Shown here in pieces: positions 1 to 6,940 of a DNA stretch of 12,390 bases. The translations under genes and the position numbers were made by a program. Every line of letters begins with the position of its first letter. Within the stretch, counting starts at the first letter, position 1. Source of the stretch: Afipia sp. (lineage in GTDB: Bacteria; Pseudomonadota; Alphaproteobacteria; Rhizobiales; Xanthobacteraceae); the NCBI GenBank assembly GCA_026400415.1, contig JAPLPA010000389.1:1-12390 (forward strand), written 5' to 3'. Below the pieces are notes generated by a model. That model did no database searches. It saw only the letters and a program-made list of their open reading frames with translations, and had not been told where the DNA came from.

Positions 1-367
1 CCAGCGCGACGCGCATCTGCAGATCGAGATCTTCCTTGACCCATGTGGCGGTCGCGGCGAGCGCATCGCGCGCAAGCTCTGCATCGTTGGGCGAGACCGC
101 AAAGCTTGCGCCGTCGCCACCGAACGCAAACGGAAAATCGCGGTTGTCGAGCGCGTTCGTCACCGAAGCTATGACGGCCGCACCGGCCATGTTTACGGCC
201 TTGTAGCGATTCTCGGCGATCGCCTTGGTGGATTGCACGATGTCGGCGACACCGACCATCCAGCCATCGGGCAGCGGCTGATAGAGCGCGGAATCCATCA
301 GCTTGCCGAAGCCGCGAAACAGCGGGACGTTGTGGTAGAACAAATCCTTACTGTCAGGAGCGCTCAT
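1..367 (-). CDS. DUF3095 family protein (partial, N-terminal part)
   Basis: This is the first 122 codons of a leftward gene whose 3' end lies outside the window. On the minus strand the ATG at 367-365 opens a frame starting MSAPDSKDLFYHNVPLFRGF and containing DGWMVGVADIVQSTKAIAENRYKAVNMAG (in pieces, residues about 30-58) and then DFPFAFGGDGASFAV near residues 77-91. The combination of an ADIVQSTKAI segment followed by a PF-FGGDGA-F block is what I recall of DUF3095, a family loosely related to class III nucleotide cyclases. The catalytic function is not established and I do not assign one. No strong Shine-Dalgarno sequence precedes the ATG (only TGAAG), and an in-frame GTG lies a few codons upstream, so the start is uncertain. 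The 99 bp between 368 and 466 must hold its promoter. Confidence 0.72.
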   Translation of the reverse strand, partial: MSAPDSKDLFYHNVPLFRGFGKLMDSALYQPLPDGWMVGVADIVQSTKAIAENRYKAVNMAGAAVIASVTNALDNRDFPFAFGGDGASFAVSPNDAELARDALAATATWVKEDLDLQMRVAL

Positions 368-466
368 GGCTTCAGTATAGGCGGCCACGGCGCGAATGAA
401 TACGCCACCGTCTGTCCCTTCGGGACATACAGCGGCGCAAACATTCCGGCTTAAAGGACGAGAGTC

Positions 467-751
467 TCAATAGCGGCGACGGCGAACTCGCTCGGGCGGC
501 GCGTCATAGACGTACCAAGGGTTCGCCGCACAGGTGCCGATGATTCCGCGCGCGGTCGCCTGGCACTGCGCGAGGGAATAAAAGTCGCAGATGCGGCCGA
601 TGCCGATGCGGCCGTTACTCTCAAGACAATATGGCCCTTCGGCGCGTCCGGTCTGCCAGGCCTGCGCCGGCTCGGGCAGCGCAAGCATCACGAGCGCAAG
701 TGCTGCCGCGGACAGCGCCGCAACGAAAAATGAGGAAAGCTGCGTCTTCAT
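467..751 (-). CDS. DUF3551-like small secreted cysteine-rich protein
   Basis: The product is 94 residues. I chose the ATG at 751 because a GGAGA motif lies six bases upstream and because it places a signal peptide exactly at the N-terminus: MKTQLSSFF, then a hydrophobic run of alanines and leucines, then an AQA|W cleavage site at about residue 31. Starts further upstream, to 877, would bury that signal. The mature part has four cysteines (in PYC, RIC, AQC and GTC contexts), an NPWY motif and a very basic RRRRY tail. Four cysteines plus NPWY match the DUF3551 family, which is abundant in Bradyrhizobium relatives. Its function is unknown; the cysteines suggest disulphides in the periplasm. It is transcribed divergently from the yccF-like gene at 917, with 165 bp between them. 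Confidence 0.75.
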   Translation of the reverse strand: MKTQLSSFFVAALSAAALALVMLALPEPAQAWQTGRAEGPYCLESNGRIGIGRICDFYSLAQCQATARGIIGTCAANPWYVYDAPPERVRRRRY

Positions 752-916
752 CAAATTCTCCATGCTGCGCGGCAAGCGCGCAATCGACCTGAGATTTACA
801 CTACAGATGCGCGCGCGACCTGTCTCGACGCCGGCGCAGTTAAATTTTCGACCGGCTGGTTGAACTTCGGCCATCACGATAGCATTTAATCCAAAGTCGT
901 TCTTTTAGAGGCATAC

Positions 917-1268
917 ATGTCCCCGGTTTCGCTTGTCCTGAATATTTTGTGGATCGTCCTAGGCGGCTTTTGGATGGCAATTGGATGGGCGGTTGCGTCC
1001 GTCATCATGGCCATTACGATTATCGGAATCCCCTGGGCGAGATCCGCGTGGAATATTGCCGCCTACACACTTTTTCCATTCGGACAAAAGGCCGTGTCGC
1101 GCGACAGTCATCTGGCTGATCCTCGCGGGCTGGTGGCTGGCGATCGGACATCTGATCACCGCATTCCTGCTGGCGATCACCATCGTCGGTATCCCGTTCG
1201 CATGGGCCCATTTGAAGCTTGCGGGCATTGCGCTGTGGCCCATCGGCAAGGTTATCGTGCCGGCATAA
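917..1268 (+). pseudogene. yccF: YccF-family inner-membrane protein, frameshifted
   Basis: Two pieces of one YccF-type protein lie in two frames. The first piece starts at ATG 917 (AGAGG five bases upstream) and reads MSPVSLVLNILWIVLGG through to PFGQKAVSR at 1102. The matching second half (VIWLILAGWWLAIGHLI, ending ALWPIGKVIVPA) is in the other frame from about 1107 to the TAA at 1268. YccF proteins carry two similar membrane domains joined by a linker; both domains are present here, but the linker is almost gone. From family memory about 17-19 residues are missing. The frame change requires the missing length to be 2 modulo 3, for example 53 or 56 nt. The first frame otherwise runs on as non-homologous sequence to 1327. 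Neither domain carries further damage, so the lesion is recent or a sequence error. The function of YccF is poorly known. Confidence 0.8.
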
Positions 1269-1372
1269 CATCCCCAGTTGTTAGCGATCCGTTAACGCCG
1301 TTTTCGAACAAACCTGCTCATAAATGAGACGTGAACCGCGGTAAGCCAATAGTGCTGCCGCGAGGAGCGGCA

Positions 1373-2869
1373 ATGCCTGCGGACATCATCGGCAACAGCA
1401 ATATGAGGGCAAAGCGATCGGCCAAAATGCTGGTCGCGACCGCTATTTTGGCGATTGCTGGGTTTTCGGCGATTTGCGCGAATGTGCTTCTCGAAATGCG
1501 TCGCGGCGACGAGGCGCTGGCGCGCCAGACAAGCGCCAATCTTGCCTCGACCATCGACGCCGATATCGGACGAAATCTGGAGCTATACGATCTGTCCTTG
1601 CGTGCGGTCGCGGACGGCATGCAGACGCCTGAAATCAATCAGATGAGCAAAGCCGTCCGGCAACTCATTCTTTTCGACCGCGCGGCAACAGCCAAGCATT
1701 TCGGTGCCATCGAAGTATTCAACGCAAACGGCGATCTGACTGTCGATTCTGCATCTCTCGATATTCGCAGCAAGAACGTTGCGGACCAGGACTATTTCAA
1801 AGCCCATCGTGACAATCCGGAAACGGGCCTCATCATCGGCAAGCCGACGCTGCACCAAGGCGCTTACGCTATTGTCCTCAGCCGGAGAATTTCCAGCAGC
1901 GATGGCTCATTCACCGGCGTCGCCGTCGGCTCCATCCGATTCAGCTATTTTCACAATCTGTTCGATCGATTGACACTTGGGCCCGACGATTCGATGACGG
2001 TGATCCGCCGCGATGGCGTCGTCATCATGCGCAATCCATTCGATCTGGACGTGATCGGAAAGGATTTCAGCCAAGGCCGCGTCGTCGGACGCGTTCTCTC
2101 CGAGGAAAAAGGTTCCTTCATCGGGTCCGGTGCGGTCGACGCAACAGAACGGCTTTATGTCTGGCAAGACAACAAACAGCCTCTGATTACTGTTGTTGGA
2201 CGTTCGCTGAAGAATATCTACGGCCGCTGGGAACACGAAGCCACCAAGATCGTTGCGCTGCTCGCAGCACTCGCAATGCTGATCGCCACTGTCACGATGT
2301 TTTTGGCGCGCGAAATGAGCAGGCGCGCTGCCGCCGAAGAAAAACTCGCGATGCTGGCGGTGACGGACGGGCTGACCGGTCTTAAAAATCGGCGTTATTT
2401 CGACGACGCCATCGAGCGCGAGTGGCAACGCTCGCTCAGACAGCGCACGCCTCTCGCATTACTGATGATCGATGCGGATAATTTCAAGGCCTATAACGAT
2501 CTGTTCGGCCATCAGGCCGGCGATCAGGTGCTGGTCGCAATCGCCTCAAGTATTTCGGATTCCGTTCGTCGCGCAGCGGATTGCGGTGCGCGCTACGGCG
2601 GAGAAGAATTCGCAATGTTGCTGCCGGGAATGACGGCTGCGGATGCAGAAAATTTCGCCGAGCGTATACGCATTCAGGTCGAGGGCCTGCCTTCAAAGGG
2701 TGCCACGATTACCGTCAGCATCGGTGTCGCGAGCGTCATTCCGGTCGGCGTACTGTCAGTCGCCGATTTTATCGGCGCGGCGGACGCGGCGCTTTATGAG
2801 GCTAAGGCGATGGGCCGCAACAGGACGCGCCTCGCCAACCTGTCGTCCAAACTGCTTCTGGTCGCCTGA
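1373..2869 (+). CDS. Membrane-bound diguanylate cyclase with periplasmic Cache-like sensor domain
   Basis: The predicted product (498 aa) makes the second messenger c-di-GMP from two GTP. I take the ATG at 1373 because GAGGAG lies about seven bases upstream; the frame is open from a GTG at 1331, and an ATG at 1403 is a second alternative. Order of parts: transmembrane helix at about 18-40; a roughly 250-residue periplasmic region containing DQDYFKAHRDNPETGLIIG and SRRISSSDG, typical of double-Cache (dCache_1) sensors; a second helix at about 292-313; and a GGDEF domain from about 331. The active-site motif is GGEEF (409-413), an active variant, preceded by RAAD (400-403) exactly five residues before it, which is an intact inhibitory I-site. 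The enzyme should therefore be catalytically competent and feedback-inhibited. No EAL domain is present. The ligand is unknown. Confidence 0.9.
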   Translation: MPADIIGNSNMRAKRSAKMLVATAILAIAGFSAICANVLLEMRRGDEALARQTSANLASTIDADIGRNLELYDLSLRAVADGMQTPEINQMSKAVRQLILFDRAATAKHFGAIEVFNANGDLTVDSASLDIRSKNVADQDYFKAHRDNPETGLIIGKPTLHQGAYAIVLSRRISSSDGSFTGVAVGSIRFSYFHNLFDRLTLGPDDSMTVIRRDGVVIMRNPFDLDVIGKDFSQGRVVGRVLSEEKGSFIGSGAVDATERLYVWQDNKQPLITVVGRSLKNIYGRWEHEATKIVALLAALAMLIATVTMFLAREMSRRAAAEEKLAMLAVTDGLTGLKNRRYFDDAIEREWQRSLRQRTPLALLMIDADNFKAYNDLFGHQAGDQVLVAIASSISDSVRRAADCGARYGGEEFAMLLPGMTAADAENFAERIRIQVEGLPSKGATITVSIGVASVIPVGVLSVADFIGAADAALYEAKAMGRNRTRLANLSSKLLLVA

Positions 2870-2958
2870 GCGCCGTCGAATCCTCGATACGTCGACATCA
2901 ATCGGCGCGCGACCGCGCCGTTGCCCGCACACAGCCAATCGGGTAAATGAAGTCCTAC

Positions 2959-3035
2959 GCACCCGTAGCTCAGCTGGATAGAGCGTTGCCCTCCGAAGGC
3001 AAAGGTCACACGTTCGAATCGTGTCGGGTGCGCCA
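2959..3035 (+). tRNA. tRNA-Arg (anticodon CCG)
   Basis: A full cloverleaf can be drawn: acceptor stem GCACCCG (2959-2965) pairs with CGGGTGC (3025-3031), followed by discriminator G and an encoded CCA (3033-3035). The D-arm contains AGCTCAGCTGGATAGAGC; the anticodon stem is TTGCC/GGCAA with loop CTCCGAA, giving anticodon CCG, which reads the arginine codon CGG. The T-arm has the canonical GTTCGAATC. I see no second copy of its 3' end in the window, so nothing suggests a genomic island here. No terminator separates it from the dehydrogenase gene that starts 28 nt later. Confidence 0.97.
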
Positions 3036-3062
3036 GCGGATTGGCACGAGACTGAAACTATC

Positions 3063-3914
3063 ATGCTGACCCCCTCCTCCACTGGCCCTGTTCTCATCAC
3101 GGGTTGTTCGAGCGGCGTTGGTCACGCCGCCGCGAAATTGTTTCGGGCTGCAGGCTTCGAGACATTTGCGACCGCGCGCGATCCTTACACGCTGGACGAT
3201 TTGCGCGCACTCGGTTGCCGCGCCCTCAAACTGGATGTGACGGATGAGGCCGCGCGCGTCTCTGCTGTCGCAGCCGTCGAGCGTGAATTCGGCGCAGTCG
3301 GAATTCTCATCAACAATGCGGGCTATGGTCAATACGGCCCGCTTGAGGAAATATCGCTCGATTTGCTGCGACTGCAATTCGAGACCAACGTGTTCGGCGG
3401 ATTGCGCCTGTCGCAACTTGTGCTGCCCGCCATGAGACGCAAAGGCTATGGGCGCATCGTCAATACAAGTTCGATCGCAGGCCGCGTCAGCATTTTGGGC
3501 GGCGGCGCGTATCACGCATCGAAATTCGCCATCGAAGCGCTGACTGATGCGCTGCGTCCCGAAGTCGAGCCGTTCGGCATCGATGTCGTGAATGTGCTGC
3601 CGGGACCAATTGCGACTCATTTCGAGGCGACACTGCTCAAGGATATTCCCGAAACGGGGCCGGACAGCCCCTATGCGTATTTCAAGACGCGGCTTGCAGA
3701 GCGCATGCGCAAATTTCTCGATCCGAACGGTTCCGATGTGATGCGCGCAGATGACGTAGCAAAGGTGATTTTCAAAGCCGCCACCGCGAGACACCCAAGC
3801 ACGCGCTATAATGTCGGCATCGTCGCAAAGCTCGGCTATATCGGGCGCGCGCTGACGCCGGATCGCGTGGTGGATTTCATGACGCGCCGGAACATTCCGG
3901 TCATCAAGAAGTAA
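3063..3914 (+). CDS. Short-chain dehydrogenase/reductase (SDR family oxidoreductase)
   Basis: This is a 283-residue NAD(P)-dependent oxidoreductase of the classical SDR type. The Rossmann glycine motif TGCSSGVG is at 13-20, an ARD at 38-40 places an arginine that usually favours NADP(H), NNAG is at 84-87, and the catalytic set is Ser137 (NTSSIAG), Tyr150 and Lys154 (YHASK). PGPIAT follows at about 180. The C-terminal extension with FMTRRNIPV suggests the subgroup often annotated as oxidoreductase or ketoreductase acting on lipid- or steroid-like substrates, but the substrate cannot be read from sequence. I take the ATG at 3063; the open frame extends back into the tRNA, which cannot be coding. 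The Shine-Dalgarno sequence is weak. It may form a transcription unit with the two genes downstream. Confidence 0.9.
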   Translation: MLTPSSTGPVLITGCSSGVGHAAAKLFRAAGFETFATARDPYTLDDLRALGCRALKLDVTDEAARVSAVAAVEREFGAVGILINNAGYGQYGPLEEISLDLLRLQFETNVFGGLRLSQLVLPAMRRKGYGRIVNTSSIAGRVSILGGGAYHASKFAIEALTDALRPEVEPFGIDVVNVLPGPIATHFEATLLKDIPETGPDSPYAYFKTRLAERMRKFLDPNGSDVMRADDVAKVIFKAATARHPSTRYNVGIVAKLGYIGRALTPDRVVDFMTRRNIPVIKK

Positions 3915-4006
3915 GCGTCTGCGCGGCGATCACATAAACCGGAAACCGGCCACCTCCTCTACTTTCTCACTTGCGCCCGAGCGCAATCCGTCGAAAAGTC
4001 ATCGGC

Positions 4007-4360
4007 ATGAAAAGCAAATTCAATAGCTGCGCATTGTTGCTGGCGCTTGCCGTGGCCGGATGTAGCCTTTGCGCGGCTAACGATGCTAACGCGCAACAGA
4101 CATCGCCGACACCATTCACCACAACGCTCACCAACACGACACCGCTGGTATTCGGGATGTCTGTGGATGACGCGACCACCGCATTGGGAACGCCTCTGGT
4201 TTATGTCGACGGCCCACCCGGCAGCGAAATTTTCCTGACCACCCGCGATGTCGGGGGAAGCGGATTCACATTCCGTCACGATCCACTCTATCTGCAGTTC
4301 CGCGATGGTCGGCTCACCGGCTGGAAGGCCGACTGGAGCCGCAACTGGATGTGGAAGTAG
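4007..4360 (+). CDS. Small exported protein, possible lipoprotein, unknown function
   Basis: The product is 117 residues. From the ATG at 4007 it starts MKSKFNSC, then a hydrophobic core (ALLLALAVAGC) and an alanine-rich stretch ending ANAQQ. VAGC at 16-19 fits a lipobox with Cys19 as the lipidated residue; alternatively signal peptidase I could cut after ANA near residue 30. The mature part contains LVFGMSVDDATTALGTPLVYVDG and ends with GRLTGWKADWSRNWMWK. The pattern of a short helix followed by LGTP resembles the SmpA/OmlA-like or 'outer membrane assembly' small-domain fold, but I do not claim membership. An in-frame TTG at 3971 would extend the N-terminus and spoil the signal peptide, so I rejected it. 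No clear Shine-Dalgarno sequence is visible. It lies 92 bp after the dehydrogenase and 40 bp before the hydrolase. Confidence 0.7.
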   Translation: MKSKFNSCALLLALAVAGCSLCAANDANAQQTSPTPFTTTLTNTTPLVFGMSVDDATTALGTPLVYVDGPPGSEIFLTTRDVGGSGFTFRHDPLYLQFRDGRLTGWKADWSRNWMWK

Positions 4361-4400
4361 CTGCTGCTCATTTCATTCTTCAATCAATAGCGGAGTCCTC

Positions 4401-5072
4401 ATGGGACACACGATAACACTGACCGCGTCCGACGGATTCAAACTCGGCGGCTACCGCGCCGATCCTGCCGGAAAACCCAAGGCGGCTATTGTCGTCATCC
4501 AGGAAATCTTCGGCGTGAATTCGCATATCCGTAACGTCTGCGACCGGCTCGCCAAGGAAGGTTATGCCGCGGTCGCACCCGCGATCTTCGACCGGATCGA
4601 GAAAGACTTTCAGTCCGGCTATTCACCGGACGAAGTGGCGATAGCGCGCAAATTCGTCGCCAACCCGGACTGGGCGGCGATGCTGCGCGACACGCAGGCG
4701 GCGATCGAGTCGGTCAAAGATGTTGGGCCGGTCGGCATTGTGGGCTTTTGTCTCGGCGGCAGCGTCGCCTATGCGGCGGCAACCAAACTGAACGGGCTGA
4801 AAGCAGCGGTCGGTTACTATGGCGGTGCCATTGTGCGTTTTGCCGACGACAAACCGAACGTGCCGACGCTGTTGCATTTCGGCGAGAAGGATACCGGTAT
4901 TCCGTTGGCCGACGTCGAAACCATCAAGGGCAAGCGGTCGGATGTGGAAATCCAAGTCTATCCCGGCGCGCAGCACGGCTTCAATTGCGACGAGCGCGCG
5001 AGCTACGACAAGCCGAGTTCGGATCTGGCGTGGCAAAGGACCCTCGCGTTCTTCGCCAAGCATTTGAAGTAA
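4401..5072 (+). CDS. Dienelactone hydrolase family protein
   Basis: This is a 223-residue alpha/beta hydrolase. The ATG at 4401 is preceded by CGGAG seven bases upstream. The catalytic triad of dienelactone hydrolases is visible: nucleophile Cys117 in GFCLGG, Asp164 in GEKDTGIP and His192 in AQHGFNCDERASY; Glu35 in QEIFG matches the conserved glutamate that controls the cysteine. Length and motifs fit carboxymethylenebutenolidase (EC 3.1.1.45), which opens dienelactone in chloroaromatic degradation. No other aromatic-degradation gene is present, so a general housekeeping hydrolase is equally possible; the substrate is not known. The protein is cytoplasmic, with no signal peptide. It is the last gene of the 3063-5072 group and is followed by a strong terminator. 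Confidence 0.9.
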   Translation: MGHTITLTASDGFKLGGYRADPAGKPKAAIVVIQEIFGVNSHIRNVCDRLAKEGYAAVAPAIFDRIEKDFQSGYSPDEVAIARKFVANPDWAAMLRDTQAAIESVKDVGPVGIVGFCLGGSVAYAAATKLNGLKAAVGYYGGAIVRFADDKPNVPTLLHFGEKDTGIPLADVETIKGKRSDVEIQVYPGAQHGFNCDERASYDKPSSDLAWQRTLAFFAKHLK

Positions 5073-5090
5073 ACGCGAGCCATACCAAAG

Positions 5091-5122
5091 AAAATGCCGG
5101 GCACATCGCCCGGCATTTTTGT
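5091..5122. terminator. Bidirectional rho-independent terminator between the hydrolase and msrA
   Basis: A perfect inverted repeat, AAAATGCCGGGC (5091-5102) and GCCCGGCATTTT (5108-5119), encloses a 5-nt loop. A T-run follows on the plus strand and the A-run gives a T-run on the minus strand. It sits between two convergent genes (ends at 5072 and 5142), so it probably serves both. Confidence 0.9.
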
Positions 5123-5141
5123 TTTGAGAGATCGCGAAAAC

Positions 5142-5798
5142 TTACGCGGTCACCCCTGCACCGATAGGGCACGACACCCCGGTGCCGCCGAGGCCGCAAT
5201 AACCGGCGGGATTCTTCGCCAGATATTGCTGATGATAATCCTCCGCAAAATAGAACTCGCCGGCGGGTTTGATTTCGGTGGTGATCGCGCCGATGCCCTT
5301 GGCGGCGAGCGCCTTGTTGTAGGCAGCCTTCGAGGCCAGCGCGGATTTCATCTGCGCATCGCCATAGGTGTAGATCGCGGAGCGATATTGCGTGCCGATG
5401 TCGCCGCCCTGACGCATGCCCTGCGTGGGGTTGTGGCTTTCCCAGAACGTCTTGAGCAACGCGTCGTAGGTCATCTTTTTAGGGTCGAACACCACCAGCA
5501 CCACTTCGGTGTGGCCGGTGCGGCCCGAGCAAGTCTCTTCATATGTCGGGTTCGGCGTCGAGCCGCCCGCATAGCCGACCGCCGTGACATATACGCCGTC
5601 GCCCAACTCCCAGAACTTGCGCTCCGCGCCCCAGAAACAGCCGAGACCGAAGATCGCAGTCTCAAGACCTTCCGGATAGGGCGCCTTCAGCACGTGACCG
5701 TTGACGAAATGCGTCTTTGCGGTGGGAAGCGGCGATGCGCGGCCGGGCAAGGCGTCCGCAGCGCTCGGAATTTCGATGGATTTGCGTGAGAACAACAT
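5142..5798 (-). CDS. msrA: Peptide-methionine (S)-S-oxide reductase MsrA
   Basis: The 218-residue enzyme reduces methionine-S-sulfoxide in proteins and free methionine, using thioredoxin. The catalytic Cys54 is in the hallmark GCFWGAE motif; other family blocks are GYAGG, GHTEVV, FWESHNPTQ, GTQYRS and FYFAEDYHQQYL. Cys201 and Cys210 in the tail (GYCGLGGTGVSCP) are the expected resolving cysteines. The length, with about 45 residues before the core, matches the longer alphaproteobacterial form. There is no signal peptide, so it is probably cytoplasmic. The ATG is preceded by an excellent CAGGAG motif, and a plausible promoter lies about 45 nt upstream. No msrB is fused or adjacent in the window. 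Confidence 0.97.
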   Translation of the reverse strand: MLFSRKSIEIPSAADALPGRASPLPTAKTHFVNGHVLKAPYPEGLETAIFGLGCFWGAERKFWELGDGVYVTAVGYAGGSTPNPTYEETCSGRTGHTEVVLVVFDPKKMTYDALLKTFWESHNPTQGMRQGGDIGTQYRSAIYTYGDAQMKSALASKAAYNKALAAKGIGAITTEIKPAGEFYFAEDYHQQYLAKNPAGYCGLGGTGVSCPIGAGVTA

Positions 5799-5840
5799 GG
5801 CTCACTCCTGTGTGGGAACGCTCACTTCGATGATGAGCAG

Positions 5841-5869
5841 CATATAAGGTCTTACGTAAAACGCGTCAG
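5841..5869 (-). promoter_or_regulatory. Predicted msrA promoter
   Basis: On the minus strand CTGACG (5869-5864) and TATATG (5846-5841) are separated by exactly 17 nt, each matching four of six bases of the sigma-70-type consensus. This would start transcription near 5834, about 36 nt before the msrA ATG. The spacer contains the palindrome TTACGTAA (5852-5859), which could be an operator half-site. Prediction only. Confidence 0.4.
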
Positions 5870-5939
5870 GTCGTTACGCCCGCCTGCAACATCATATATT
5901 CGTCAGCCGGTCTTGAAATGCGTCGTATTTACTTTCGCT

Positions 5940-6257
5940 TCAATGCCGCGAATAGCCGATCAGCGGCTTGCTTGGCCGACACAGCAGCAGCAGTGAGATT
6001 CCAAGAATTCCCAACACCGCCCATGCTGGCTGATTGAGGATCGCTTTGACGACGCTGTTCCATAGAAACGGCGACAGTCCTTCGACGGCCTTCTGGAATG
6101 CCAGCTGGCTCGCCTGATTGATGTCGTTCCATAGCTCGCCAAGCCGCGTCAGCCGCAAGGTCTGATCCGCAATGGTGCGTGCGCCGTCGTAAACCAGCGA
6201 CAGGAACGCCAGAACCATCAAAATCAATCCGATCAGTCGAAAAAACCCGCGGATCAT
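5940..6257 (-). CDS. Small two-helix membrane protein, unknown function
   Basis: The 105-residue protein has two predicted membrane helices: residues about 4-24 (FRLIGLILMVLAFLSLVYDG) and about 78-97 (AWAVLGILGISLLLLC). A soluble segment of about 50 residues lies between them (LGELWNDINQASQLAFQKAV). The tail is short and polar and reads PLIGYSRH. The ATG at 6257 is preceded by GGGGTGA, a good ribosome-binding site. I believe similar proteins with an IGYSR-type tail occur throughout Bradyrhizobium relatives as uncharacterised proteins, but I cannot name the family. It is oriented like msrA, 141 bp upstream of it; no terminator is visible between them, though msrA seems to have its own promoter. 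Confidence 0.75.
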   Translation of the reverse strand: MIRGFFRLIGLILMVLAFLSLVYDGARTIADQTLRLTRLGELWNDINQASQLAFQKAVEGLSPFLWNSVVKAILNQPAWAVLGILGISLLLLCRPSKPLIGYSRH

Positions 6258-6404
6258 CGTTCACCCCATCATGCCTACGTGTCTCATATAGAGACTGGCG
6301 CTCGGTTTCGTCCACCTGCGGCGCGTACCGTCAAAGAAGCCTCGAATTCAACCGGAAATGCGGCCTCAAACGCCAAAACCGCCTTCAAATTGGCCCGGAA
6401 ATCG

Positions 6405-6433
6405 TTGACGGTCCAGACCCGTCACCCTATAAG
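6405..6433 (+). promoter_or_regulatory. Predicted rpsT promoter
   Basis: TTGACG (6405-6410) and TATAAG (6428-6433) are separated by exactly 17 nt, each with five of six consensus bases. This is the best sigma-70-type promoter in the window. Transcription would begin at about 6440, giving an rpsT leader of about 178 nt. The stretch 6258-6404, between the divergent membrane-protein gene and this promoter, shows nothing else I can name. Confidence 0.65.
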
Positions 6434-6439
6434 AACCCG

Positions 6440-6617
6440 CAACTGGCGGCGGGCGCAATCCTGCCGCCGCTGTTCTTTCGGAAGAGCGTTTGGGTTTTTG
6501 CCAAAAGCGTTTCGGGAACACCAGATTTTCACCCAGTATCGGCTCTCGCGCCGATGGCGATCGGTCCGGCGGCGCCCCTGGCCTAAAGCACAAAAGCCGT
6601 CTGAAGGACGAAGAGAT
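6440..6617 (+). promoter_or_regulatory. Long rpsT 5' leader with a strong GC hairpin
   Basis: Between the predicted start site and the rpsT ATG lie about 178 nt without a credible ORF. Right at its 5' end GGCGGCGGG (6445-6453) pairs with CCTGCCGCC (6460-6468; one G-U pair) around a 6-nt loop. No T-run follows, so it is not a classical terminator. Leaders of r-protein genes often carry autoregulatory structures, and E. coli S20 represses its own translation; whether this leader does so is inference. Confidence 0.4.
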
Positions 6618-6884
6618 ATGGCAAATACGACCTCCGCCAAGAAGGCGACGCGCAAGATTGCCCGCCGCACCATCGTCAACAAGGGCCGCCGCACCCAAAT
6701 GCGCGGTGCCGTGCGCACCGTGGAAGAAGCAATCAAGAACGGCGACCGCAAAGCAGCTCTTGAGGCGATGAAGCGTGCGGAACCCGAGCTGATGCAGGCG
6801 GCGCAGCGCAACATCGTTCACAAGAATAACGCAAGCCGCAAGGTTTCGCGCCTCACGCACCAGATTGCGAAGCTCGCAAAGTAA
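6618..6884 (+). CDS. rpsT: 30S ribosomal protein S20
   Basis: The 88-residue, very basic protein begins MANTTSAKKATRKIARR and ends with KNNASRKVSRLTHQIAKLAK, the two conserved ends of bacterial S20. It binds 16S rRNA and helps early assembly of the 30S subunit. The length matches the family (about 87-90). The start is set by the MANT sequence and by AGGACGAAGAG upstream. It has its own promoter at 6405 and terminator at 6912, so it is a single-gene unit. Its position before dnaA is common in Bradyrhizobium relatives. Confidence 0.97.
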   Translation: MANTTSAKKATRKIARRTIVNKGRRTQMRGAVRTVEEAIKNGDRKAALEAMKRAEPELMQAAQRNIVHKNNASRKVSRLTHQIAKLAK

Positions 6885-6911
6885 GACGCTTTCGAAATTC
6901 TGACGGATTTG

Positions 6912-6940
6912 GCCCGGCATCGCCGGGCTTTTTCGTTTTT
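6912..6940 (+). terminator. rpsT rho-independent terminator
   Basis: GCCCGGC (6912-6918) and GCCGGGC (6922-6928) form a perfect 7-bp stem with a 3-nt loop, followed by a T-rich run to 6940. It lies 27 bp after the rpsT stop codon. Confidence 0.9.

Noticed and set aside
2959..3035. tRNA-Arg as integration site of a mobile element
   Set aside because: No repeat of the tRNA 3' end, integrase or compositional break is seen in the window, and the genes that follow look like normal chromosomal genes.
3006..3794. Minus-strand ORF (262 codons) opposite the dehydrogenase
   Set aside because: It overlaps the tRNA and the whole conserved SDR core on the other strand; the SDR motifs make the plus-strand reading certain.
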